The notes: generated by a model from the sequence alone, not told the origin. A stretch of 64,000 bases of DNA from Actinacidiphila rubida (GCF_900110255.1 NZ_FODD01000025.1:39979-103978); one strand, 5' to 3'. Positions 1 to 7,901 are shown, counted from the first letter of the stretch. Made by a program: numbers and translations.

Positions 1-69
1 CGATTAGCTCAGCGGGAGAGCGCTTCCCTGACACGGAAGAGGTCACTGGTTCAATCCCAGTATCGTCCA
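1..69 (+). tRNA. tRNA-Val (GAC), 5' end cut by window
   Basis: The sequence folds as a cloverleaf. The D arm starts at TTAGCTCAGCGGGAGAGC, the anticodon loop is CCTGACACG with anticodon GAC (Val), and the T loop is GGTTCAATCC. The 3' acceptor strand ATCGTCC at 62-68 is followed by discriminator A69. It pairs with CGAT at positions 1-4, so about three bases of the 5' acceptor strand lie before the window. CCA is not encoded. The anticodon and arms are read directly; the missing bases are inferred from pairing. Confidence 0.95.
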
Positions 70-80
70 CTGGAACCGCG

Positions 81-117
81 GCGGAGGGCCGGAAGCGATC
101 AGCTTCCGGCCCTCCGC
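81..117 (+). terminator. Rho-independent terminator after tRNA-Val
   Basis: A perfect 16-bp stem, 81-96 against 102-117, has a 5-nt loop (GATCA) and is followed by TGTTGTGTG. It lies 12 nt past the tRNA 3' end and would end the tRNA transcript. The zinc-ribbon gene on the other strand stops at 199, so the hairpin could act in both directions. Confidence 0.85.
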
Positions 118-198
118 TGTTGTGTGCGGTCCGGTGTGCGTCGCGTCACGGCCGCGCCTGTGCGCGGCGGCCGGCCCGCGGGGCCGGCCGCCGCGGGG

Positions 199-513
199 TC
201 AGGACGAGAACAGCATGTGCACGAAGCCGCCGTGGTCGCCGTGTCCGTGCCCGTAGCCGCCGTGACCGCCGTGGTGGCCTCCGTGGCCGTGCTGCGGGGC
301 GCCCCAGACCGGCCCGGCCGGCTGGGGGTAGCCGGGCGCCGGCGGGTAGGCCTGCGGCGGCGGGACCGGCTGCTGCCAGGAGCCCTCCAGCCGGGTCAGC
401 GCCTCGAGCTCGCCGTAGTCGAGGAAGATGCCCCGGCAGTTCCCGCACTGCTCGATCTGCACGCCGTTGCGGTTGTAGGTCTGCATGTGGCCGTGGCACT
501 TCGGGCACACCAT
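199..513 (-). CDS. TFIIB-type zinc-ribbon protein with Gly/His-rich tail
   Basis: This 104-residue protein begins with a zinc ribbon, CPKC at residues 3-6 and CGNC near residues 22-25, followed by RGIFLDYGEL. That is the zf-TFIIB-like pattern of many small actinobacterial proteins. The second half is low-complexity, Pro-rich then Gly/His-rich with repeated GHGG, so it could bind metal. The ATG at 513 has a strong AGGAGGAG site 8-9 nt upstream. It lies 32 nt downstream of the phosphotransferase gene on the same strand and is probably co-transcribed. The role is unknown; nucleic-acid or metal binding is only suggested by the ribbon. Confidence 0.85.
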   Translation of the reverse strand: MVCPKCHGHMQTYNRNGVQIEQCGNCRGIFLDYGELEALTRLEGSWQQPVPPPQAYPPAPGYPQPAGPVWGAPQHGHGGHHGGHGGYGHGHGDHGGFVHMLFSS

Positions 514-545
514 CGCGATCAACTCCTCCTGCGCGCAAGGGATGA

Positions 546-2459
546 TCACTCTAGTTGCGCGATCCGGCGGCAGGCGCCCAGGAGTTCGGACTCCGCGGGG
601 TCCAGGGCCCGGCCGTCGCGGGCCGCCTTGGCCACCGCGATCGCCGCGGTCTGAACCGCCAACGCCCGCGCGGGCACGTCCAGTCGGGGCCACGGGTCGC
701 CCTCCGCGGGCACCGCGGTGCCGCCCTCCGCGCGGTACGCGGCGAGGAACCGCGCCCACGCCTCGCCGGGCAGCAGTCCGGCCGCGAACCACATGGCGGG
801 CCGGGCCAGGTCCCAGGCCGGGTCCCCGGCGCCGAGGTCGTCGACGTCGATCAACTGCCAGGGGCCGTCCGGCGCGGGGTGCCGGACCAGCTGGCCGAGG
901 TGCCAGTCGCCGTGGCACAGCGCCCGCGCGCCGCGGTAGGGCTGCTGACCCCTGGCCCAGGGCGGCAGGCGCCGCCAGGCGGCCCGCACCGTCCCGGCGT
1001 CGGCGGTGTCCGGGAGCGCGCCGAGCCTGGCCATCGCCCGCGCGACCTTGGCCGGGCCGCGCATCTCGGGCAGCGCTCCGCCGACCGCGGCGAGCGGCAC
1101 GGCGTGCAGCCGGGCCAGCAGTCCGGCGGCCGCCTCCCAGGGCGCGGCCTGCGCCTGCCGCCGGTCCACCGGGTCCCCGTACGGCCACACGCTCACCGTC
1201 CGCCCGCCCACCTGCGCACCGACCGCGCGCGGCGCGAGCACGATGCCGCGGAGCCGGGGGTGGCCGGCCAGCGCGAGCCGCGCCGCGAGGTCCTCGGGCA
1301 CGCTGTCCACGGCGTGCGCCTTGGCGACCGTCCCCCCGACCCGCACGACCGTCCCGTCGCGGCGCTCGGCGAGGACGTCGTGCGCGGGAGCGGGAGCGCC
1401 GGAATCGTCCCCGCGGCGCCCCTCCGGGGCGGGAGCCACGCCGTCCCTGAGCTCCGCGGCCGGACGATCGCCGGGACCGGGAGCGTGCGGGCCCGGGGCC
1501 TGCGGGATCGGGCGCGCCGACGCCTGGTCCTCCGGGGCGGGAGCCACGCCGTCCCCGCGGTCCACGGCCGAGCGGTCGCCGCCGGAACCTGGATCCTGCG
1601 GGCCGGAACCTGGGCCGTGGGCGCCCGGGCGGACCGGCGCCTGGCCTTCCGAGGCGGGAATCACGCCGTGCTCGCGCTCGCCGGGGCCTGGGCCGTGCGG
1701 GCCGGGGCGCGTCGACCGGTGGCCCTCGCGGGCGGGAACGACGCCGTCCCTGAGCAGTGGGGCCGGGCGGGCCGACGCATGGGTGGGCCGGGCGGGGAGC
1801 GCACCGTCCTGGCGGGCGCCCGCGTCGGGGCCCGGCGAGCCGGGAGCCCGGTGTTCCTGGGTGCCCTGGGCGGGAAGCGCGCCGCCCGGACGCTGTTCGG
1901 CCGCCTGGGCGTGGGCGGCGGAGTCCCGCGGGGGCGGGGCCCCGTCCCGGACGGCGGGGAACGCGTCGCCCGCGTCCTCCGGCGCCGGGCGCGCCGGCGC
2001 CGCGCTGAGCGCGCTCCCCTCGACCGCTGGGTCGGCTCTCAGCGGGGACACGGCCTGGACTGCCGGGGTGGGCCGGCCGTCCTCGGCCTGACGGGCCCGG
2101 GCCGGGGCGTCCTGGGCGGTGGGCTGCGGAAGGTCCGGGGCGGGGCGGCTGGGCTCATGGCGCGGAGGCGCGGCGGGGTGAGCGGCATCCGCGGCCGCGG
2201 CGATCGCGACCAGGCCCCGCACCAATGCGGCGGCACCGCTGCCGGAACGGCCCGGAGCGCCCTCCGGGGACGGGTGCGCGGGGCGGTCCTCCGCATCGGC
2301 CGCCGGTGCCTGGGGGGACGTGCCGGCGGGCGCGGGCACGTCGTCGGCAGCGGGGCCCGGGGGCTGCCGAGGGGAGCCGTCAGGCGCCCCGCCGTCCGCG
2401 GGGGCGGGCGCCGGCGAGGGGTCCGCCGGGCGCGGGGCGGTCGGGTCTGCTGAAGGCAC
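546..2459 (-). CDS. Phosphotransferase (APH/choline-kinase fold) with long disordered N-terminus
   Basis: The C-terminal ~270 residues have the aminoglycoside-phosphotransferase fold. The catalytic loop is LCHGDWHLGQLV and the metal motif is LIDVDDLGAGDPAWD, followed by helices with RPAMWFAAGLLPGEAW. The first ~360 residues are Pro/Ala/Gly-rich and disordered in appearance. They hold degenerate repeats of about 30 residues built on DGV(V/I/A)PA-EG, seen at least four times. The start is uncertain: GTG at 2459 has GGGGGAG 5 nt upstream, while an in-frame GTG at 2534 would add 25 residues. The substrate cannot be told from sequence; resistance should not be assumed, since this fold includes many small-molecule kinases. 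Confidence 0.85.
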   Translation of the reverse strand: MPSADPTAPRPADPSPAPAPADGGAPDGSPRQPPGPAADDVPAPAGTSPQAPAADAEDRPAHPSPEGAPGRSGSGAAALVRGLVAIAAAADAAHPAAPPRHEPSRPAPDLPQPTAQDAPARARQAEDGRPTPAVQAVSPLRADPAVEGSALSAAPARPAPEDAGDAFPAVRDGAPPPRDSAAHAQAAEQRPGGALPAQGTQEHRAPGSPGPDAGARQDGALPARPTHASARPAPLLRDGVVPAREGHRSTRPGPHGPGPGEREHGVIPASEGQAPVRPGAHGPGSGPQDPGSGGDRSAVDRGDGVAPAPEDQASARPIPQAPGPHAPGPGDRPAAELRDGVAPAPEGRRGDDSGAPAPAHDVLAERRDGTVVRVGGTVAKAHAVDSVPEDLAARLALAGHPRLRGIVLAPRAVGAQVGGRTVSVWPYGDPVDRRQAQAAPWEAAAGLLARLHAVPLAAVGGALPEMRGPAKVARAMARLGALPDTADAGTVRAAWRRLPPWARGQQPYRGARALCHGDWHLGQLVRHPAPDGPWQLIDVDDLGAGDPAWDLARPAMWFAAGLLPGEAWARFLAAYRAEGGTAVPAEGDPWPRLDVPARALAVQTAAIAVAKAARDGRALDPAESELLGACRRIAQLE

Positions 2460-2587
2460 GTGCGCTCCCCCGCCCCCGGCCGAGGGGCTCGCGTGGGTTC
2501 GGTACCGCCCGGTGGCCCGCGGGGCGGGGCGCACCGGGACGGCCTCTCGCGGGAAGATCCGGCTCGATCACGCCGGGAAAAGCGTAA

Positions 2588-2615
2588 TGCCCGGGTATCA
2601 GGTGATACCCGGGCA
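2588..2615. promoter_or_regulatory. Perfect 13-bp inverted repeat upstream of the phosphotransferase gene
   Basis: TGCCCGGGTATCA (2588-2600) and its exact complement TGATACCCGGGCA (2603-2615) are separated by only GG. A two-base centre is too tight for a good hairpin loop and suits a dimeric protein-binding site. It lies 54-129 bp upstream of the two possible phosphotransferase starts. No poly-T follows on either strand. A regulator site is inferred; the palindrome is seen. Confidence 0.55.
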
Positions 2616-2956
2616 ACCGCAGTCGTCCGCCGGTAACCCCCGTCCCCACGGGGTGATGCCGGTGTGTCCCCGGCCCGGACCGCTCTTCCGGGCCTGGGGC
2701 GAATGTCGCTGCCCCATCAGGCCGGCGGCGAACGACGTCTGTGGGAGCGGCGGACGCTTGACCTCGGGGGACGAGTGCTCTCGCCCGCCGCTTGACCTCA
2801 ACATTAGGCGCGGCCGCCGCCCCGGTCGTCACCCCGTCGTACGGCTTTGCGGGCCTCCCGGAGGATGACGCACGACACCCCGTGTACTCCCCTGGGTGGA
2901 GGAGGAGTCCTAGGTCCCCAGGGTGATCCCTGAGACCCCTGAGGGGCCCGTCCGGC
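2616..2956. other. Intergenic stretch with short direct and inverted repeats
   Basis: I see no credible gene here. Two copies of CGCTTGACCTC (near 2754 and 2790) sit about 36 bp apart and resemble -35 elements on the plus strand. Near 2890-2955 there are small inverted repeats (CCCTGGG with CCCAGGG, and CCCCTGAGGGG). These lie just after the stop of the minus-strand gene at 2957 and could end its transcript. Confidence 0.4.
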
Positions 2957-3190
2957 TCAGCCGGCCTCCCCGTCCTCGCGCGGCACGGGCTGCTCGACGA
3001 GCGCCAGCACCCGGGTGGCCATGAAGCGGGCGGTGCGCACCACCGTGCCGCTCCGCGTCACCTCGCTCACCTCGACCACCCCGCGGCGCACCGCGGTCTC
3101 CACGCGGCGGCCGGCCCTGGTCGCCACCACCTCGTACGTCCGCGTGGTGTCCCCCGCATCCACCACTATCTCGACCCGGTCACCCTTCAC
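2957..3190 (-). CDS. Small hypothetical protein, beta-rich
   Basis: A 77-residue protein starts at GTG 3190 with GAGGGGGAG 7 nt upstream. The sequence begins VKGDRVEIVVDAGD and continues as alternating hydrophobic/polar strands (RTYEVVATRAG, GVVEVSEVTRSG), ending in an acidic tail. The pattern suggests a small beta-barrel or SH3-like fold. It has no cysteines, signal peptide or membrane segment. It diverges from the kinase gene at 3423, leaving 232 bp for two promoters. I do not recognise the family. Confidence 0.7.
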   Translation of the reverse strand: MKGDRVEIVVDAGDTTRTYEVVATRAGRRVETAVRRGVVEVSEVTRSGTVVRTARFMATRVLALVEQPVPREDGEAG

Positions 3191-3422
3191 GGCGTCACTC
3201 CCCCTCGGCAGACGGTCCGTTGGCGTGCCAGGGAGGGGCCGGCGCGACGGCGCGGACCCGCTCCCACTCTCCAGATTCCCACCCGCCACTGACAATTCAC
3301 GGCCCGTCGCCTGCGGGCCGTCACCGCGCGGCGGCAGGGGAGTCCGTAAGCTGTGGGCGGCAGACCGGCCAGTCAGCGGAGTGGGGCCTCCCCCACCACC
3401 GGAGGTAGGGGACGGACAGGAC

Positions 3423-4667
3423 ATGGCGATGATGCGGCTCCGGCGCGAGGATCCGCGGGTCGTCGGCGCGTTCCGGCTGCACCGGCGGCTGGGCGCGGGC
3501 GGCATGGGCGTGGTGTACCTGGGGGCGGACAAGCGCGGGCAGCGCGTCGCGCTCAAGGTGATCAGGCCCGAGCTCGCCGAGGACCAGGAGTTCAGGTCGC
3601 GGTTCGCCCGCGAGGTCTCCGCGGCCCGGCGGATCCGCGGCGGCTGCACGGCCCGCCTGGTCGCGGCCGACCTGGAGGCCGAACGGCCCTGGTTCGCCAC
3701 GCAGTACGTGCCGGGTCCCTCGCTGCACGACAAGGTCGCCGAGAACGGCGTGCTCCCGGCCGCGGAGGCCGCGTCGATCGGGGCGGCCCTGGCCGAGGGC
3801 CTGGTGGCGGTGCACGAGGCGGGCGTCGTCCACCGCGACCTCAAGCCGTCGAACATCCTGCTGTCGCCCAAGGGCCCGCGCATCATCGACTTCGGCATCG
3901 CCTGGGCGACGGGGGCGAGCACGCTCACCCACGTCGGGACGGCGGTCGGCTCGCCGGGCTTCCTCGCGCCCGAACAGGTGCGGGGCGCGGCGGTCACGCC
4001 CGCGACGGACGTGTTCGCCTTCGGCGCGACGCTGGCGTACGCCGCCACCGCGGACTCGCCCTTCGGGCAGGGCAGTTCCGAGGTCATGCTGTACCGCGTG
4101 GTGCACGAGGAGCCGGATCTCGTCGGCGTGCCGGACGCGCTCGCGCCGCTGGTCTACGCGTGTCTCGCCAAGGATCCCGCGGAGCGGCCGAGCACCGCGC
4201 AGCTCGCCGAGCGCCTCGGGGAGATCGCGGCGCGCGAGGCGCGCGGCATCGCGGCGCCCGCGCCGCGCCGGGAGGACGTACCCAAGTCGGCCGGGCCGCT
4301 GCGGCCGGAACGGCCGGTGGGGCGGCGCGCCGAGGAGTACGCGCAGCAGCGCACCCAGCGTGGGGCCGCGGGCCCCGGGACCGGGCCGTCGTCCACGGGC
4401 GCGCGGGGTTCCACGGCGGCGCGGACGCCGGTGCCCCGGCAGGGTTCCGGGGCGCGGGGCGGAGCGGCCCGGACGGCACCGGGGACGCCGGCGCGGCCGT
4501 CCACCGGTTCGCGGTCCTCCACCGGGACGCGGTCCTCGACCGGGGCGCGGTCGACGCCGGCGGGGCGCCGGCGGCGGCTGATCCGGCAGCGGATCTTCGT
4601 GTTCGTGACGGTCACGCTGCTCGCGGCGGTGTGTATCGCCGCGCTGCAGGGCTGCCATCGTTTTTAG
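3423..4667 (+). CDS. Tail-anchored Ser/Thr protein kinase (Hanks type)
   Basis: This 414-residue protein has a complete N-terminal kinase domain (about 14-270): glycine loop LGAGGMGVVYLG, catalytic Lys45 (VALKVI), HRDLKPSN with Asp139, DFG at 156-158, and an APE-type motif (LAPEQV). All catalytic residues are present. It is followed by ~120 residues of Ala/Arg/Ser/Thr-rich linker with repeated SSTG(T/A)RS and then one membrane helix at ~391-411. Only HRF follows the helix, so there is no PASTA or other outside sensor domain. The start ATG at 3423 is preceded by a GGAGG-containing leader. It should phosphorylate cytoplasmic targets from the membrane; its signal is unknown. Confidence 0.93.
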   Translation: MAMMRLRREDPRVVGAFRLHRRLGAGGMGVVYLGADKRGQRVALKVIRPELAEDQEFRSRFAREVSAARRIRGGCTARLVAADLEAERPWFATQYVPGPSLHDKVAENGVLPAAEAASIGAALAEGLVAVHEAGVVHRDLKPSNILLSPKGPRIIDFGIAWATGASTLTHVGTAVGSPGFLAPEQVRGAAVTPATDVFAFGATLAYAATADSPFGQGSSEVMLYRVVHEEPDLVGVPDALAPLVYACLAKDPAERPSTAQLAERLGEIAAREARGIAAPAPRREDVPKSAGPLRPERPVGRRAEEYAQQRTQRGAAGPGTGPSSTGARGSTAARTPVPRQGSGARGGAARTAPGTPARPSTGSRSSTGTRSSTGARSTPAGRRRRLIRQRIFVFVTVTLLAAVCIAALQGCHRF

Positions 4668-4740
4668 CCGGGCCGTTCCTTACCCCGGAGCGGGGTGGGC
4701 CCTGCGGCGTTGCCCCTTGCGGCGCGTCGCCGCACACCGG

Positions 4741-4912
4741 CCGGTGGGGTTCGGTATCCGGGTGCCCCCGGGGCTTGTCGGCCGTCCACCGGCCGGTGGG
4801 TGGGTTCGGCCTCCGGGGTGCCCCCGGGGCTTGTCGGCCGTCCACCGGCCGGTGGGTGGGTTCGGCCTCCGGGGTGCCCCCGGGGCGCCGTTGCCGTGTC
4901 CCGGCCGGTGGG
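4741..4912. repeat. 56-bp tandem repeat, about 2.5 copies plus a diverged copy
   Basis: The unit CTTGTCGGCCGTCCACCGGC... begins at 4774 and again at 4830, exactly 56 bp apart. It includes CACCGGCCGGTG and GGTGCCCCCGGGG. Diverged partial copies flank it at ~4741 and ~4880-4912. Each unit contains the palindrome CCACCGGCCGGTGG. The block lies between the kinase gene and the acyl-CoA dehydrogenase operon, with no credible coding frame. Confidence 0.85.
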
Positions 4913-4917
4913 TGGTT

Positions 4918-4941
4918 GCTCGCGCAGTTCCCCGCGCCCCT
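4918..4941. repeat. Streptomyces intergenic REP-like element (GCGCAGTTCCCCGCGCCCCT)
   Basis: GCGCAGTTCCCCGCGCCCCT is a short element I know to be scattered between genes in Streptomyces genomes. A close copy (GTCGCGCCGTTCCCCGCGCC) is at 31130-31154. An opposite-strand copy joined to the common companion CTTCGGCCGGGAGGTGCC is at 5281-5333. Recognition rests on memory of the family; the copies within the window are seen. Confidence 0.6.
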
Positions 4942-4970
4942 GATATGCGTGCCCTTTGTCCGTGGGGTCG

Positions 4971-5246
4971 GGGGCGCTCCGGAAGCGTCTCCTCGGAAAT
5001 GTGCATACGGGTTCGTACGCATCCGCACCCGGGGGCCACGCACATTTCGCTGCGGGGAGCACTTCCTCCCCACCCCCTCCCGCTCACCCACCGTGCGGCG
5101 GGGGACATGCGACACAGCCAATGTCCTCCCGCAGACGGGGACGGGCCGGAAGGGGACGATCCGGGTGTGTCCCCGCAGAGCTTTGCAAGGCCCCGGGCAC
5201 CCTGACGGAAAAAGCCGCCATGCAAAGCTCGAGGAGACACACCCGG
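4971..5246. other. Series of three long imperfect hairpins
   Basis: Three nested-arm structures follow each other. (1) 4981-5004 (GGAAGCG...GAAATGTGC) pairs with 5040-5070 (GCACATTTC...CTTCC). (2) 5092-5102 (GCGGGGGACAT) pairs with 5121-5136 (ATGTCCTCCCGC). (3) 5161-5187 (CCGGGTGTGTCC...GAGCTTTGCA) pairs with 5221-5246 (TGCAAAGCTC...ACACACCCGG), a ~26-bp stem with a few mismatches and a 33-nt loop. There is no open reading frame with a convincing start. It could be a miniature transposable element or a structured RNA; neither is shown. Confidence 0.6.
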
Positions 5247-5280
5247 AGTGGCCCCTGACCCCACCCACGAACCTGCACCG

Positions 5281-5333
5281 CCAGGGGCGCGGGGTCCCCC
5301 AGCCTTCGGCCGGGAGGTGCCCCCAACGCGACC
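5281..5333. repeat. REP-like element, opposite orientation
   Basis: Read on the minus strand this is GGTCGCGTTGGGGGCACCTC, then CCGGCCGAAGGCTGGGGG, then CCCCGCGCCCCTGG. This is the composite of two short repeats often found together between Streptomyces genes. It is inverted relative to the copy at 4918-4941. Confidence 0.55.
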
Positions 5334-5393
5334 AGCCGAAACGAGACCGGCAGACGGCAGCGTGCAGCGCGCGGCACCCCGGATGCCGAGAAC

Positions 5394-5480
5394 ACCACCG
5401 GCCGGTGGGCGGCCGACAAGCCCCGGGGGCACCCCGTTGGCACCCCGTTGGCACCCCGTTGGCACCCCGGGGGCCCACCC
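5394..5480. repeat. Inverted copy of the 56-bp repeat and an 11-bp tandem repeat
   Basis: CACCGGCCGGTGGGCGGCCG followed by ACAAGCCCCGGGGGCACCCC is the reverse complement of the unit at 4774-4880, with one small difference. It is followed by three tandem copies of CACCCCGTTGG (about 5435-5470). The direct block at 4741-4912 and this inverted copy bracket the hairpin region. Confidence 0.75.
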
Positions 5481-5522
5481 GTTGCGGGGGCCTCTAGGAA
5501 AAGGGGGGGTGAGGTCGTAGGG

Positions 5523-5540
5523 TTAACAAGCGCTTGCTTA
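5523..5540. promoter_or_regulatory. Palindromic operator CAAGCGCTTG before acyl-CoA dehydrogenase operon
   Basis: CAAGCGCTTG (5527-5536) is a perfect 10-bp palindrome within TTAACAAGCGCTTGCTTA. It lies 36 bp before the first dehydrogenase start. AAGCGCTTGC-type sites are typical of TetR-family repressors of acyl-CoA dehydrogenase genes in actinobacteria. Repression released by an acyl-CoA ligand is inferred from that family; no tetR gene is adjacent. Confidence 0.6.
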
Positions 5541-5575
5541 GAGAGTGGGCCGGGAGGAGAGGGAGGACGGGGCGT

Positions 5576-6775
5576 ATGCCGCAAGAGGAGAGCCGCGCGG
5601 GGGAAGAGGAGCTGCGCCGGCGCGCGCGGGACGTGCTGGCCGCGTACCCGCCGGAGGGGACGGAGGACGTGGAGTTCCTGCGCGCCCGGTTCGACGCCGG
5701 CCTCGCGTGGGTGCACTTCCCCGAGGGCCTCGGGGGCCTCGGCGCCCCCCGCAGCCTGCAGGCCGTCGTGGACGCGGAGTTCACCGCGGCCGGGGCGCCG
5801 GACAACGACCCGCGCCGCATCGGTATCGGCCTCGGGATGGCCGCGCCCACGATCCTCCGGTACGGCACTCCCGAGCAGCAGCGCCGCTTCCTGCGGCCGC
5901 TGTGGACCGGCGAGGAGGTGTGGTGCCAGCTGTTCAGCGAGCCGGGCGCGGGTTCGGACCTGGCGGGACTCCGCACCCGCGCGGTGCGGGACGGGGAGAC
6001 GTGGGTGGTGGACGGCCAGAAGGTCTGGACGTCCAGCGCGCACAACGCCCGGTGGGCGATCCTCATCGCCCGCACCGACGCGGAGGTGCCGAAGCACCAG
6101 GGCATCACGTACTTCGTGTGCGACATGACGGACCCCGGCGTCGAGGTGCGGCCGCTGCGCCAGATCACGGGTGAGGCCGAGTTCAACGAGGTGTTCCTGA
6201 CCGGGGTGCGGATTCCGGACGCGCACCGGCTGGGTGCGGTGGGCGACGGCTGGCGGGTCGCGCAGGCGACGCTGATGAACGAGCGGGTGGCGATCGGCGG
6301 GACCGCGCTGCCGCGCGAGGGCGGCATGATCGCCTCGGTCGCGGCGGCGTGGCGGGAGCGGCCGGAGCTGCGGACACCGGAGCTGCACGACCGGCTGCTG
6401 GGCCTGTGGGTGGAGGCCGAGGTGACGCGGCTGGGGGCCGAACGGGTGCGGCAGCAGCTCGCCGTGGGCGCACCCGGCCCCGAGGGCAGCGGCCTGAAGC
6501 TGGCGTTCGCGCGGCTCAACCAGCGGGTCAGCGGCTTCGAGGTGGAGCTGCTGGGCGAGGAGGGCCTGCGGTACGGGGACTGGACGATGGTCCGGCCGGA
6601 GAAGGTCGACTTCTACGGGCGGGACGCCGGCTACCGCTACCTGCGGGCCAAGGGGAACTCGATCGAGGGCGGCACCTCGGAGATCCTGCGCAACATCGTC
6701 GCCGAGCGCGTGCTGGGCCTGCCGGCGGAGCCGCGTACCGACAAGGACGTCGCCTGGAAGGACCTGCCCCGATGA
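5576..6775 (+). CDS. Acyl-CoA dehydrogenase (large partner)
   Basis: This 399-residue FAD flavoenzyme is of the acyl-CoA dehydrogenase family. The mid-domain reads WCQLFSEPGAGSDLAG and VVDGQKVWTSSAHNARW; the C-terminal helix bundle carries NSIEGGTSEILRNIVAERVLG. It should introduce an alpha-beta double bond into an acyl-CoA or a sterol side-chain thioester. ATG 5576 has GGGAGGA 8 nt upstream. The stop overlaps the next gene's ATG (ATGA), so the two products are probably translated together and may form a heteromer, as known for FadE pairs in actinobacteria. The substrate is not determined. Confidence 0.92.
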   Translation: MPQEESRAGEEELRRRARDVLAAYPPEGTEDVEFLRARFDAGLAWVHFPEGLGGLGAPRSLQAVVDAEFTAAGAPDNDPRRIGIGLGMAAPTILRYGTPEQQRRFLRPLWTGEEVWCQLFSEPGAGSDLAGLRTRAVRDGETWVVDGQKVWTSSAHNARWAILIARTDAEVPKHQGITYFVCDMTDPGVEVRPLRQITGEAEFNEVFLTGVRIPDAHRLGAVGDGWRVAQATLMNERVAIGGTALPREGGMIASVAAAWRERPELRTPELHDRLLGLWVEAEVTRLGAERVRQQLAVGAPGPEGSGLKLAFARLNQRVSGFEVELLGEEGLRYGDWTMVRPEKVDFYGRDAGYRYLRAKGNSIEGGTSEILRNIVAERVLGLPAEPRTDKDVAWKDLPR

Positions 6776-7887
6776 ACCTGCTGTACTCCGAGGTGGAGGA
6801 CGACCTGCGGGCCGCGGTCCGCGAGGTGCTGGCCGACCACTGCCCGCCGGGCGCGGTGCTGGGCCGGGTGGAGGGCGGGGAGCCGTACGACCCGGCGTTG
6901 TGGCGGGTGCTGGCGGCCGATCTGGGGCTGGCCGGGCTGCTGGTGCCCGAACCGCTGGGCGGCCAGGGCGCGTCGGCGCGTGAGGTGGCGGTGGTGCTGG
7001 AGGAGCTGGGCGGCGCGGTCGCGCCGGTGCCGTTCCTGGGCAGCGCGGTGCTGGCGACGTCGGCCCTGCTCGGCTGCGACACCGAGGACGCGGGGGTGGC
7101 GGGCCTGCTGGGCAGGCTCGCGGCCGGTGCGGAGACGGCGGCGCTGGCCGTGCCGCTGTCGACGGCGCCGGGGTCGGGCTTCCCCGCCGGTGTGCGGGCG
7201 GACGCGGCGGGGCGGCTGAGCGGCACCGTCACCAGCGTCGCCGACGCGTCGGCGGCCGGTGTGCTGGTGGTCCCGGCGACGGGTCCCGGCGGGCCGGGCC
7301 TGTACGAGGTGGCGGCGGCCGACGCGGAGGTGGCGCCGTTCGTGTCCCTGGACCTGACGCGGCCGCTCGCGGACGTCCGGCTGGAGGGCGCGCCGGGCCG
7401 GCTGCTGCCTTCGGGGGACGCGGCCGCGGCGCTCGACGCCGCGCTGCTGACGGGGGCGGGCCTGCTGGCTTCGGAGCAGCTCGGGGTCGCGCAGTGGTGC
7501 CTGGACGAGACGGTGCGCTATCTCGGGCAGCGGCACCAGTTCGGCCGGGTGGTGGGCGGCTTCCAGTCGCTGAAGCACCGGCTGGCGGACCTGTGGCTGG
7601 AGGTGGTCTCGGCGCGGGCGGCGGCGCGGGCCGCGGCCGACGCGCTGGCGTCGGCCGGGACGGCGGCGGGCGTGGAGGTGCGGGTGGCGCAGGCGTACCT
7701 CAGCGGCGTCGCGGTGCGCGCGGCCGAGGAGGGCGTGCAGTTGCACGGCGGCATCGGCATGACGTGGGAGCACCCGCTGCACCTGTACCTGAAGCGGGCG
7801 AAGGCCGACGAGATCGCCCTGGGCACGCCGGGCCGGCACCGCGCCGCGCTCGGTGACCTGGTCGACCTCCCGGCCGCGGGTCACTAG
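6772..7887 (+). CDS. Acyl-CoA dehydrogenase (second partner)
   Basis: This 371-residue protein has the same fold as the upstream enzyme but is more diverged and Ala-rich. The N-terminal domain has LGLAGLLVPEPLGGQG; the C-terminal bundle has CLDETVRYLGQRHQFGR and LHGGIGMTWEHPLHLYLKRA. It starts at ATG 6772, overlapping the previous stop by 4 nt. The FAD-contacting SEPGAGSD-type segment is weak or absent in the middle domain, which fits the non-catalytic or half-site partner of a FadE heteromer. That role is inferred. Confidence 0.9.
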   Translation: MNLLYSEVEDDLRAAVREVLADHCPPGAVLGRVEGGEPYDPALWRVLAADLGLAGLLVPEPLGGQGASAREVAVVLEELGGAVAPVPFLGSAVLATSALLGCDTEDAGVAGLLGRLAAGAETAALAVPLSTAPGSGFPAGVRADAAGRLSGTVTSVADASAAGVLVVPATGPGGPGLYEVAAADAEVAPFVSLDLTRPLADVRLEGAPGRLLPSGDAAAALDAALLTGAGLLASEQLGVAQWCLDETVRYLGQRHQFGRVVGGFQSLKHRLADLWLEVVSARAAARAAADALASAGTAAGVEVRVAQAYLSGVAVRAAEEGVQLHGGIGMTWEHPLHLYLKRAKADEIALGTPGRHRAALGDLVDLPAAGH

Positions 7888-7901
7888 CGGGTCACCAGCG
7901 T

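Noticed and set aside
2598..2804. 68-codon minus-strand frame between the phosphotransferase and the small hypothetical gene
   Set aside because: No ribosome site, no family resemblance, and it overlaps the palindromic site.
4741..4912. CRISPR-like array
   Set aside because: The 56-bp units are directly adjacent with no variable spacers and no cas genes are near.
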